From Victivallales bacterium (lineage in GTDB: Bacteria > Verrucomicrobiota > Lentisphaeria > Victivallales > UBA1829), in NCBI GenBank assembly GCA_016285345.1, contig JAEEQN010000014.1, forward strand, positions 1-63,872: DNA of 63,872 nt, given 5' to 3'. The notes under the pieces are model-generated. The model saw nothing but the letters and a program-made list of their open reading frames with translations, was not told where the DNA came from and searched no databases. The position numbers and the translations under genes were made by a program. Of this stretch, positions 46,464 through 54,602 are shown one piece after another; positions within the stretch are counted from its first letter, which is position 1; each line of letters opens with the position of its first letter.

Positions 46464-48157
46464 GGCTTCGACTCCAGGCAGATGAGTTCATTCTCCGAGG
46501 TACGGAGGATCAGGTTGCCGCGGTGGAATGCCGGAACGCAGACGACTTTCTTTCCGAGAGAGTATTTGCCCTCGGTCTCGATCTTGTCCTCGCCGGGCGC
46601 GAACGCGTACAGATCGCCGTCCAGGTTGACCGCCACGATCTTGCCGCCGACCGCGACCGGGGACGCGTAAAACCCGTTGTCGAGGTCTTCCTCGTAGAGT
46701 TCGTGGCCGTCCTTCGCGTCGATGGCGATGATCGTGCCGCCGCTGCCGAACAGCAGGAACTGGTCGCCGCAGAGAACCGGCGACGCCACATCAGGCGCGG
46801 GCACGTCTTCGTTGTTGTACAGGATCTCGCCGTCCGAAGCACGGAATGCGCCGGTGAACGCACCGGTATTCGAGAAATAAATGATACCGTCGTTCGAGGT
46901 CGCCGAAGTCGCGACTTCCCCGCCCATGCACTCCTGCGACCACAGCACTTTGCCGTCGTCAAGGCTGAACGCTTCGGCGAGCATGTTGCCAGCCGTGAAG
47001 ATCATGCCCTTTCCGTCCGCCACGAATCCGCGCGGAGACGACCATGAGGCCGCGCCTTCCCGCTCGGTCTTCCAGACCGTTTCCCCGGTGAACACGTTCA
47101 GGGCGAACACCGTTTGTTTTTCGTCCAGGTCGTATTGCACGATCAGCTTGTCGCCGAGCAGAAGCGGCGAGGAGGCATATCCGTACATGATGACCGGATC
47201 GGGCAGCTGTTTGTGCCAGAGTGTTTTGCCGTCGTGGCCGAGGCAGAGCACCTCGCCGGTGGCGAAGACCGCGTAGACGCGTTTCGAGTCGACACACACG
47301 GTCGGCGAGGCGTATCCGGTGTCCTCCGTCACCTCTGGCATCTTCGCCGCCGGAGGCGCGTCTGTTTTCCATTTCAGCTCGCCGGAATTGGCGTCGTAGC
47401 AGAACACGGCGTGGTTGGTACCGTCGCCGCCGGACAGGAACACGAGGTCGTCCCAGATCACCGGCGAACTGTTGCCGGGAAGCTCCACGGGGCTGTTCCA
47501 TTTCTCCTGGAAATCCCATTTCGCGGGGAGCGCATTGGTGTTCGGCAGGATGGACCCGCGGAACTGAGGCCACTGCGTCGTTTCCGCCTCAAGCGCGGCA
47601 AGCAGGTCGATTTTTTCGGTCGGGACGGCTGGTTTTGATTCGTTTTCCTCTCCGGATGTGCCGTTTTGAGCATCCGCGAGCTGAACCGCTGGCTTCGTCT
47701 CTGTCGGGACAAGCACCATCCGCAGGACAGCAAGCGCGACGACCAGCACGACGATCCCGCAGGACGCGAACACCAGCAGCTGGCGGCGTTCCTTCTCCGG
47801 GACCGCACCCGTTCCGCGCGGCACCTTCAGTTTCGGGGCAAAGACAAACATCTCCGCGCCGAAGAGTCCGCAGAGCACGAAGAACGCGATCCCGAGCAGG
47901 AGCACGCCACGACGCTGTTTGTCCTTCGTCTGGAAATACGCGGATCGGTACAGGTAGTCCAGATCGCGCACGGTCTGAGACAACTTCGCGTCCGCGAGGT
48001 CCTGCTGTTTCAGTTCGGCGAGCTGGTCCTGTGCCTGTTTGATCGGCGCGCGGCTCCGGTACATGTCGTACGCCAGCAGCAGGCCAAGCGTCAGGATGAA
48101 TGTCAAAGCCGTCCATTGCAGAAACCGCAGGGTCCGGCGTATTTCGTCATTTTTCAT
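46460..48157 (-). CDS. Three-helix membrane protein with PQQ-type beta-propeller
   Basis: A protein of 565 residues. Transmembrane helices at about 13-30, 83-107 and 127-149 precede a propeller from about 195 onward. The propeller is introduced by the PVC-typical WPQFRG motif. Blades include SSPVIWDDLVFLSGGDG, YASPTVCVDSKRVYAVFATGEV and ASPVAVGGKIVAVNLDGDLYAF. The 11-nt overlap with the NapH-like gene and the 4-nt overlap with the fusion gene place it between electron-transfer components. The propeller would lie outside the cytoplasm if all three helices span the membrane from an inside N-terminus. Confidence 0.82.
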   Translation of the reverse strand: MKNDEIRRTLRFLQWTALTFILTLGLLLAYDMYRSRAPIKQAQDQLAELKQQDLADAKLSQTVRDLDYLYRSAYFQTKDKQRRGVLLLGIAFFVLCGLFGAEMFVFAPKLKVPRGTGAVPEKERRQLLVFASCGIVVLVVALAVLRMVLVPTETKPAVQLADAQNGTSGEENESKPAVPTEKIDLLAALEAETTQWPQFRGSILPNTNALPAKWDFQEKWNSPVELPGNSSPVIWDDLVFLSGGDGTNHAVFCYDANSGELKWKTDAPPAAKMPEVTEDTGYASPTVCVDSKRVYAVFATGEVLCLGHDGKTLWHKQLPDPVIMYGYASSPLLLGDKLIVQYDLDEKQTVFALNVFTGETVWKTEREGAASWSSPRGFVADGKGMIFTAGNMLAEAFSLDDGKVLWSQECMGGEVATSATSNDGIIYFSNTGAFTGAFRASDGEILYNNEDVPAPDVASPVLCGDQFLLFGSGGTIIAIDAKDGHELYEEDLDNGFYASPVAVGGKIVAVNLDGDLYAFAPGEDKIETEGKYSLGKKVVCVPAFHRGNLILRTSENELICLESKP

Positions 48158-49370
48158 GGGATTTCTCCTTGCGTTCCAGGGGACATGCGGCGTAGCATCG
48201 GCCGCAGCAGAAACAAAGCGACGGGTCGATCGTGTAAACTTCTTCCTCCTTGCGGCGGCGCGCCTCCGCGATCAGCTCGGCCATCACGACCGCGCCAAAC
48301 AGCACGCCCGCGGCAGTCGAGGCGAGCAGGACGCCATTCTGAAGCTTGATTGCACGGACACGGAGTTCTTCGCGCGTGGTCGTTGTGCTTTCAAATGCTT
48401 CCACGGCCTCGCTCTTGATTCCGGCGTCCAGTTCACGGACCAGCCGCACATCGCGGTGGAACGAACTCAGGACGGGCGCGCAGAAATACCCGAACAGCCC
48501 GCCCGCGAACAGTGCGAACGGGATCAGGGCGGTCAGCATGGAGATGCGCCGGAATCCGCTTCGGTGTTCCGATGTGCTCCCCGTGCCCTCGGGCGGCAGG
48601 ATCGCACCGTTCGGACAGCCCTGTTCGCACAGACGGCAGTTCACGCATTCAAGCGACGTGATCTGCGGTTTGAGCAGGGAGAAGTACGAGAAGAACCGGA
48701 GCAGGACGCCATAAGGACAGACAAACCGGCAGAAGGGACGCGAGATGAAGAGTCCGGCGGCGAGGAAGACCGCGCTCAGGATCGCAAAGGGTGTCGCGAA
48801 GTCCAGCAGGAAGATCGGCAGGTAGGGTTCCAGGTAGCACAGCGGGAACCCGATCCCGTAAATCGCGCAAACCGTGAAGATGAGCAGCAGAAGCACCGGG
48901 ATCAGGCGCAGGATACGGTCCAGCGGACGCGGAATGAACACGCTCTTCCAGTGCAGAAGCTCCTGGATCGCGCCGAGCGGACAGGCTCCGCCGCAGAAGA
49001 CGCGTCCGGCGAACAATGCGACCGCCAGCGGAAGCGCGAAGAGCAGCAGCACGCCCGGCTGTATGTACGAACCGTTTGCAAGCCCTTCGGCGACGTTCTG
49101 GAACATGCCGACCGGGCACGGACAGGACGCGAAGAGGAATCCGAACACGGCGAGCCCGGCGACGGAATACGCAAGGAGCGCCTTGCGGGATCGCAATTTG
49201 TAGAAAAACCAGGTCCCGGCGGCGAGGAACACCGCGAGGATCAGCACGCGCCACAGCACGGAGTCGGAGGCGAGTTCCTCCAGCGACATCTTCGGCAGCG
49301 TGTAGGATTCGAACTCGGGAGCCGGGAATCGCGCCTGAGCCGCGAACAGAAGGTCAAAACGCGGGATCAT
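48147..49370 (-). CDS. NapH/YccM-like membrane iron-sulfur protein
   Basis: A protein of 407 residues starting MIPRFD; the ATG overlaps the previous stop by 4 nt. Six or so hydrophobic segments carry CPCPVGMF and the family motif GRVFCGGACPLGAIQ, then PFCRFVCPYGV. Two [4Fe-4S] ferredoxin motifs follow (CVNCRLCEQGCP, CFCCGRCYAACP). The plan matches NapH/NosR-C/YccM proteins, which take electrons from quinol or from periplasmic ferredoxins across the membrane. There is an additional C-terminal helix (about 350-375) before the last cluster. It is the likely membrane hub of the operon's electron path. Confidence 0.88.
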   Translation of the reverse strand: MIPRFDLLFAAQARFPAPEFESYTLPKMSLEELASDSVLWRVLILAVFLAAGTWFFYKLRSRKALLAYSVAGLAVFGFLFASCPCPVGMFQNVAEGLANGSYIQPGVLLLFALPLAVALFAGRVFCGGACPLGAIQELLHWKSVFIPRPLDRILRLIPVLLLLIFTVCAIYGIGFPLCYLEPYLPIFLLDFATPFAILSAVFLAAGLFISRPFCRFVCPYGVLLRFFSYFSLLKPQITSLECVNCRLCEQGCPNGAILPPEGTGSTSEHRSGFRRISMLTALIPFALFAGGLFGYFCAPVLSSFHRDVRLVRELDAGIKSEAVEAFESTTTTREELRVRAIKLQNGVLLASTAAGVLFGAVVMAELIAEARRRKEEEVYTIDPSLCFCCGRCYAACPLERKEKSHEK

Positions 49371-49912
49371 GACTTCACCTCCGGCGGCTTGCGGTAGATG
49401 TATGGATGGTCGGCGGGCACGCGCACGAACGCGTCGGCGGGACACGATTTCGCGATCCGGCATTCGTTGCAGTTCTTGCACAGGTCGCGACGGACCTGCA
49501 GGAACAGCGAGCCGTTGCCGAACGACAGGCAGCCCTTCACGCATTTCCCGCAGCCGATGCAGCGTTCCTCGTCGATCTTGTACTCGAAATACGGGTCCTC
49601 CACGTAGGTGCGGATGATTGCGTCGGTCGGACAGCGCATGTTCTCGCCCGCCGTGTTGAACTCGATGCGCTTGTCCTGGTAGTACCCGCTGCAGAAGAGG
49701 CAGTAGCCGCAGGAAGCGTACTGGTGCACGCACTTCACCGCGGACTGGGGCAGGATGCACTCCGTCTCACACTTGCCGCACTGCACGCATTTGTCCGGGT
49801 CGATCTGCCAGAAATACCCCGTCCCCGTCTCCTCGCGTTTGCGGAAAAGCGCGGCGAACGGAGCCGTGATCACGGCGAGGAATCCCAGTCTGAGCAGGTC
49901 GCGGCGGGTCAT
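49367..49912 (-). CDS. Tat-signal poly-ferredoxin (NapG-like)
   Basis: A protein of 181 residues. ATG 49912 is chosen because it gives MTRRDLLRLGFLAVITAPFA, a clean twin-arginine signal, and overlaps the upstream stop by 4 nt. It contains four cysteine clusters: CVQCGKCETEC, CGYCLFC, CIGCGKCVKGC and CKNCNECRIAKSCP. Folded export with Fe-S clusters through the Tat pathway is expected. Next to the NapH-like gene it would act like NapG, relaying electrons on the outer face of the cytoplasmic membrane. Confidence 0.88.
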   Translation of the reverse strand: MTRRDLLRLGFLAVITAPFAALFRKREETGTGYFWQIDPDKCVQCGKCETECILPQSAVKCVHQYASCGYCLFCSGYYQDKRIEFNTAGENMRCPTDAIIRTYVEDPYFEYKIDEERCIGCGKCVKGCLSFGNGSLFLQVRRDLCKNCNECRIAKSCPADAFVRVPADHPYIYRKPPEVKS

Positions 49913-50160
49913 GAGCGTTGTTCCTCCTGCGATTGCGCCTGCGCTGCCTTGAACGAACGCGCGGTCGGGTGGCCGCAGTATTTCAGTGCGGAACATGTCC
50001 GGCAATACCCTTTCGGATCGGTGCAGGTATCCTGTGTCGTTTCGCCTGAAGCAGACTCCCTGCGGCGGAACACCAGCGCGGCAAGTCCGCCCAGCAGCAG
50101 GAACCGGGCGCTCCAGCCAATGAATTCGCGACGGGTCATGGTGTGTTTCTTATCCGTCAT
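49909..50160 (-). CDS. Small Tat-signal protein with four-Cys motif
   Basis: A protein of 83 residues. It has a twin-arginine signal (MTRREFIGWSARFLLLGGLA from residue 8) followed by a short mature part with C-x6-C-x2-C-x5-C (CTDPKGYCRTCSALKYC). Four cysteines in about 17 residues could hold one Fe-S cluster or a metal. No family is recognised. It overlaps the next gene by 4 nt and the previous by 1 nt. Confidence 0.75.
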   Translation of the reverse strand: MTDKKHTMTRREFIGWSARFLLLGGLAALVFRRRESASGETTQDTCTDPKGYCRTCSALKYCGHPTARSFKAAQAQSQEEQRS

Positions 50161-50786
50161 CAGGAGACCTCCCAGTGCTGTTTCGTGCCGGTGTCGTAAA
50201 GATGCACCTTGCCGCCGTCGCGTCCCAGATAATAGTTGAACTCGGAATCGGAAAGCTGGTCCGTGATGACACGTTCAAGTTCGCCGGACGGCAGATACAC
50301 ACACGCACGGCGAACACCTTTCTCCATGGTCACGAACCGTCCGCCGGGGAGCGCGGCGAACCGGACGGGATTGCAGCAGCCGCCGAACGCTTCGCGGGGT
50401 TCCCACGAGGCGATGAAACGTCCCGAGGCGGGGTCGAGCTGTTCCAAGCGCTTGCGGCCGATGTTCGCCACCCAAAGCTCGCCGTCCTGCGACAGGTCGA
50501 GCGGGAACGCCGCACCCGGCACGATGAACTTGTCCTCGCCGCGCGATTCCCACACGAGGCCGCCGGACTCCATGTTCGCCAGCACGGTGCGTTTCGCGCG
50601 GTCCACTTGAAAACTCACGCCGTTCAGAGTATGCTTCGGGCGCACGGCGAACATCGGCGGCTCGAACGGAGTCACCGGCACTGGTTCCGGCAGAGTCTGA
50701 AGCTTGCGGCCGACCAGCCAGCCGAGCAGGCCGAGGCAGAACGTGCCGCTGAACCAGACAAGAAATTCCCTGCGGGTCATTTTCAT
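50160..50786 (-). CDS. Tat-signal protein with partial NHL-like propeller
   Basis: A protein of 208 residues: MKMTRREFLVWFSGTFCLG is a twin-arginine signal/anchor. The rest contains about four short blades of NHL/propeller character (PLDLSQDGELWVANIGRKRLEQLDP, RFAALPGGRFVTMEKGVRRACVY) and a CCNP segment. It is too short for a closed six- or seven-blade propeller, so it may complete a propeller with another chain. It is coupled to the upstream propeller gene by a 4-nt overlap. Confidence 0.75.
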   Translation of the reverse strand: MKMTRREFLVWFSGTFCLGLLGWLVGRKLQTLPEPVPVTPFEPPMFAVRPKHTLNGVSFQVDRAKRTVLANMESGGLVWESRGEDKFIVPGAAFPLDLSQDGELWVANIGRKRLEQLDPASGRFIASWEPREAFGGCCNPVRFAALPGGRFVTMEKGVRRACVYLPSGELERVITDQLSDSEFNYYLGRDGGKVHLYDTGTKQHWEVS

Positions 50787-52216
50787 TGCTGCACCTCATT
50801 TCGCAGATCGAGACACACCATCGAGGTGCTGTCCCGTAAGATCATAAGTCCTCCGGCGAACGCGATCGGCCCCCAGGAATCCGCGCCGGGCAGGATCTTG
50901 TGGGTCGCCAGACGTTCGAACCGGTCGTCTTTGTATTCGTAAACCGAGAGCACGCCCTCGTCGTCCAGGATCCAGAATGCGCCGTCCGCGTAAAGGTAGG
51001 GACCGAGCCCGAACCGGGCGTCCTTGCCGCTTTCAGACTTGACCGCGGGCAGCGCGGAAACGTCCGCCGCGATGAACTCGGCGCGGCGTGCTCCGGCGTC
51101 CTTCGGCTGGATTACGAACATCGTGTCGCCGATCAGGATCGGGGTCTGCTGTTCGGACGCGGGTCCCTGCGTCGGCTTCCATTCCTGTTCGATCGAGGCG
51201 GTGAAAGAATCGCCGTCCTTTGTCACTGCGAGCGTAGCCGAACCCGCTCCATAGCCTGCGGTCAGAAAAAGCCTGCCGTCGCCGATGGCGAGCGGCGTTG
51301 GAGCCCAGACCGCCGGTTTCCATTTCGTGCAGAGCCAGAGCTGATTCCCCTCGGGATCGCAGGCGCAGATGCCGCCGATCCCGGCATAGATGTACTGTTT
51401 CGTGCCGAGGAGCGTCGCGGACACGACGGAGGAATGCGACATCTTCAGTCCGTGGTCATTCGGCATCTCCCAGACCGTTTCGCCCGTTCTCAAATCGAGC
51501 GCGGTCATCAGGACTTTCTCCCCGCCGACGCCGAGGATCACTTTGCCGTCTTCGATCAGGGGGCACTGACCGGCGTACCACTGCGGGATCTCGGCTCCGT
51601 AAGCTTCCACCAGGTCGCGCGACCAGAGCAGATCGCCGGAATCCGCATCGACCGCCATCACATGCGCCGCAGGGCCGAGCGTGACGACCACGCCGTCGGA
51701 ATACGCCGGGATCGTGCGGGATTTGCCGTGGTTGCGGCGGATCGGGTTCTTGTAGCCGCGACGCCAGAGTTCTTCCCCGCTGAACAGCTCGAAACAGCGC
51801 AGGGCATCGGACGAATCCTCCTCGACGTAGTCCAGCACATACACGCGGCCGCCCGCGATGATCGCGCCGGAATACCCCTCGCCGAGCGGCTTCCGCCAGA
51901 GGACCTTCGGACCGGATTCGTCCCATGTCTTGGTCAAGTGTCCGTCGTATTCCGCCAGATTGTCGCGTGTTATGCCTCGGAAACACGGCCATTCCGCCTC
52001 GAATGCCTGGATTTTTGCCTCAGACTCGAACTTCTTGAAATCCGCGCCGATCTGCGTCGTCATCTTCTTCACGACGCGGTTTTCGGATTTGTCGCGGACG
52101 GGTTCCGCGTACTCCACGTGGCGCGACGTGGTGAAGGTCAGGTAATGCCAGATGCCGAGGCAGGCAACGGCGACAGCAAGCGCTTTCAGGATGAAATTCA
52201 GGACGCGCGCGTTCAT
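50783..52216 (-). CDS. Membrane-anchored PQQ-type beta-propeller protein
   Basis: A protein of 477 residues with one N-terminal helix (about 9-28). After a charged linker the PVC-type WPCFRGITRDN opens a seven- or eight-blade propeller (SGAIIAGGRVYVLDYVE, CPLIEDGKVILGVGGEKVLM, APTPLAIGDGRLFLTAGYG, GPIAFAGGLMILRDS). Similar proteins are annotated as BamB-like or PQQ-binding-like, usually without proven cofactor. Both ends overlap neighbouring genes by 4 nt. Confidence 0.85.
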   Translation of the reverse strand: MNARVLNFILKALAVAVACLGIWHYLTFTTSRHVEYAEPVRDKSENRVVKKMTTQIGADFKKFESEAKIQAFEAEWPCFRGITRDNLAEYDGHLTKTWDESGPKVLWRKPLGEGYSGAIIAGGRVYVLDYVEEDSSDALRCFELFSGEELWRRGYKNPIRRNHGKSRTIPAYSDGVVVTLGPAAHVMAVDADSGDLLWSRDLVEAYGAEIPQWYAGQCPLIEDGKVILGVGGEKVLMTALDLRTGETVWEMPNDHGLKMSHSSVVSATLLGTKQYIYAGIGGICACDPEGNQLWLCTKWKPAVWAPTPLAIGDGRLFLTAGYGAGSATLAVTKDGDSFTASIEQEWKPTQGPASEQQTPILIGDTMFVIQPKDAGARRAEFIAADVSALPAVKSESGKDARFGLGPYLYADGAFWILDDEGVLSVYEYKDDRFERLATHKILPGADSWGPIAFAGGLMILRDSTSMVCLDLRNEVQQ

Positions 52217-53823
52217 GCTTTCACCGCCTTTGCCAGAAAGACCGGCGCATACAGCTCTTCGCTGTACCAGAGATGCGCGAAGTATAGCCCGATCGGTTCA
52301 AGCGGGAGCGATTCGGGGTGATCCGCATAGCTTTGTAAGAATTTGCCGTCCATATTCAGCGCCACCGCACAGCGGGCGGAAACGCAGATCGTTCCCCACA
52401 ATCCGTCTTTACCTCGCGCCGAACGCAGATATTCACGCGTTTTCTCCAAAAACGGCAGATTCTCACCGCTCAGATGCGACAGCACGACCGCGCTGCCGTA
52501 GGCGGGAGCTTCCTTTGCGGGATTCGTCTGGTCACCGAACCAGAGCGGGATGAACGAGCCGTCCGGCCGCTGAACATCCTGAAGATACCGGATGATGCGC
52601 TGTTTTGCACGGATCACGCGGCGTTTCAGTGCGGACGGGAGTTCGTTTTCGTACAGTGTAAACGCCTTGTATGCGTGGGCGGAGATGTCCGGACAACTGC
52701 GATCAAACGGCAGTTTGCCCCAGCCTTTGCAGAACGTCGGGATGCCGCCGTCGGAATTCTGAAGGTTCAGGAGCCAGGTGATGCCGCGACAGATCGTGTC
52801 CGAGGCGGGTTCGCCGAGGCCGTGAAGCGCGATGAGTGCCGCCGACGTGTCGTCCGCATCGGGTACGCCGCCCGAATGCGTTGTCCATGCCCATCCGCCG
52901 GGCTCCGAACGTGTGAACGGATGGACCGTTTTTGTCTGTGCCGAAAGCATCCGGGTGCGATAGAACACTTTTTCTTCTTCGGAAAGCGACGGGGCAAGCG
53001 CGTCCAGCGCGAGCGAGGTCGTCCAGAGGCGCAAATCGCGGTCAATCGGCCACGATCCGTCCGGGCGCTGGCTTTCAAGCAGGAACCGGACCGCAAGCCC
53101 AGTTGTGAAATGTTCACGAAGCCCGGCGGCGCAGAGGCAGATCACGCAGAATCCTGTGAGCGGCGCGGCTTCGAGGAAACCGCCGTCCTCCGGCTGTTTC
53201 TCGGTCAGGACTCGCAATGCCTTTTTCACTGCGAGCGCACGGAGTTTATTCGGGCGGTACTTGAGCTGAGCCAATCCCACGCAGATCAACGCGGGGATCG
53301 CATAGCTCACGACCGGGAGATTCAGGAACTTGAACCACGATTCGGGCAGAAGCGCGGCCTCGAACGGGAAATTCGGCATGTTGCGCCAGGCGTGCGCGGC
53401 ATCGGGGAAAAACCCGGACGCAGTGGCGAGCGCCAGCAGGGGCACGGAGAACGTCAGGTCCTTGCCGTATTCCTTCAGGAGTCCCGCCTTGACCGCCTCA
53501 AACATCAGTCCGCCGAACGTTTTGTTCAGGTATGCTTCGGCCTCGCGCACCTCGTCCGCATGGGTGTTCCGCAGGGCAGAGTAAGCGAGGAAAGTCGCGG
53601 TCAGGTTGGCGGGGGATTCCGGGGAGTCGCCGTACAGGCCGTCCGCGTTTTTGTGCTCCAGCAGCCATTGTCTGCCCGCCGCGACCGCGTTGTCGTGTCC
53701 GCCGTACAGGTCCAGCGCCACGCACGCGACCGCGGTGGAGACAGCTGAGCTCGAAAGATGCCCCTCAATAAAGCCGTCTTCGCAACAGTGCGACAGGATG
53801 AATTGTTTCAGCGTGTCCGTCAT
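52213..53823 (-). CDS. Class II terpene cyclase (squalene-hopene cyclase family)
   Basis: A protein of 536 residues from ATG 53823, which overlaps the preceding stop by 4 nt. It is an alpha/alpha-toroid with QW motifs (QRPDGSWP, QNSDGGIP, QRPDGSFIPLWFG). The proton-donor motif D322-A-D324-D325-T in VPDADDTSAAL matches the DxDDT of squalene-hopene and class II diterpene cyclases. It is about 100 residues shorter than squalene-hopene cyclase, so one barrel or the membrane-insertion part is reduced. The neighbouring polyprenyl synthase would supply a linear substrate. The chain length is unknown. Confidence 0.82.
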   Translation of the reverse strand: MTDTLKQFILSHCCEDGFIEGHLSSSAVSTAVACVALDLYGGHDNAVAAGRQWLLEHKNADGLYGDSPESPANLTATFLAYSALRNTHADEVREAEAYLNKTFGGLMFEAVKAGLLKEYGKDLTFSVPLLALATASGFFPDAAHAWRNMPNFPFEAALLPESWFKFLNLPVVSYAIPALICVGLAQLKYRPNKLRALAVKKALRVLTEKQPEDGGFLEAAPLTGFCVICLCAAGLREHFTTGLAVRFLLESQRPDGSWPIDRDLRLWTTSLALDALAPSLSEEEKVFYRTRMLSAQTKTVHPFTRSEPGGWAWTTHSGGVPDADDTSAALIALHGLGEPASDTICRGITWLLNLQNSDGGIPTFCKGWGKLPFDRSCPDISAHAYKAFTLYENELPSALKRRVIRAKQRIIRYLQDVQRPDGSFIPLWFGDQTNPAKEAPAYGSAVVLSHLSGENLPFLEKTREYLRSARGKDGLWGTICVSARCAVALNMDGKFLQSYADHPESLPLEPIGLYFAHLWYSEELYAPVFLAKAVKA

Positions 53824-54602
53824 GCCGTCGCCCCCATGGCTAGAAGCCCGTAAACCGTGTATTCGAGGTCGCCGAAGGGATCGGCTGGTACCGCCGCGAA
53901 CAGCCCGGTCGGACGGAAACATCCGCTCAGGAAATCGCGCACGTCGTAGTTCGCTTTGTGCCCGGTCCGATGGAGCGCGTACAGGGAAACGGCGGTCGAA
54001 AGCAGGTCGCCGCCGGGGAACGTCCCGTCCGGATTCTGAAGTCCGGCGAGCGCTGCCGCGGTCGTTTCGTCGGGGTGCAGACACAACGCCGCCGCTGTCG
54101 CCGCGACACCGTATTCCGAAACGCCTTTCAGGTTGGAATACAGCCCGTTTGGCAGATGGTACGCGCTCAGGTCGGTCGCGGTATCGTTCCGCAGGAAACA
54201 CGAATACGGCGAGCAGCGGTCACCCTGCGGAAACGCGGTATCCGGCAGATCGGGGAAATCCAGTTTCGGCGCGGAGAAGGGGAGTTTTTGTGCAATATGA
54301 GGCAGAGCCATCAGCTTCAGCAGATTCCGGCTGTGCGCCAGTGCCACCCGGTGCACGAGGTCGGCGGGCGCGGCCTGTTCGAACGTCCGGGCGCAAGCGT
54401 CGCGGTCGACCGTTGCGCCGGAGATGTACGCCAGACACAGCCCGAAAAGCGTATAGTACAGGTCGCCGTGGCCGCTCCTGTCGGGAAACAGTCCGTCCGG
54501 CTTCTGCGCCAGCGAGACCGTCTGGCGGAGCACGTCCTGCGCCTCGTCGGTCATCCGTCCGAATCCGGCGGTGCATGTTTTCAGGAAATCCAGGTCAAAC
54601 AT
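53820..54602 (-). CDS. Prenyltransferase/cyclase-type alpha-toroid protein, half-size
   Basis: A protein of 260 residues with the repeat pattern of the same fold (LAQKPDGLFPD, LQNPDGTFPGGDLLSTAVSLYALH, DLEYTVYGLLAMG). It has no DxDD motif, so it is not an autonomous class II cyclase. It could be the missing half-barrel of the adjacent short cyclase, or a separate prenyl-binding subunit. It overlaps the cyclase by 4 nt and the polyprenyl synthase by 8 nt, which suggests stoichiometric production. Confidence 0.72.
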   Translation of the reverse strand: MFDLDFLKTCTAGFGRMTDEAQDVLRQTVSLAQKPDGLFPDRSGHGDLYYTLFGLCLAYISGATVDRDACARTFEQAAPADLVHRVALAHSRNLLKLMALPHIAQKLPFSAPKLDFPDLPDTAFPQGDRCSPYSCFLRNDTATDLSAYHLPNGLYSNLKGVSEYGVAATAAALCLHPDETTAAALAGLQNPDGTFPGGDLLSTAVSLYALHRTGHKANYDVRDFLSGCFRPTGLFAAVPADPFGDLEYTVYGLLAMGATA

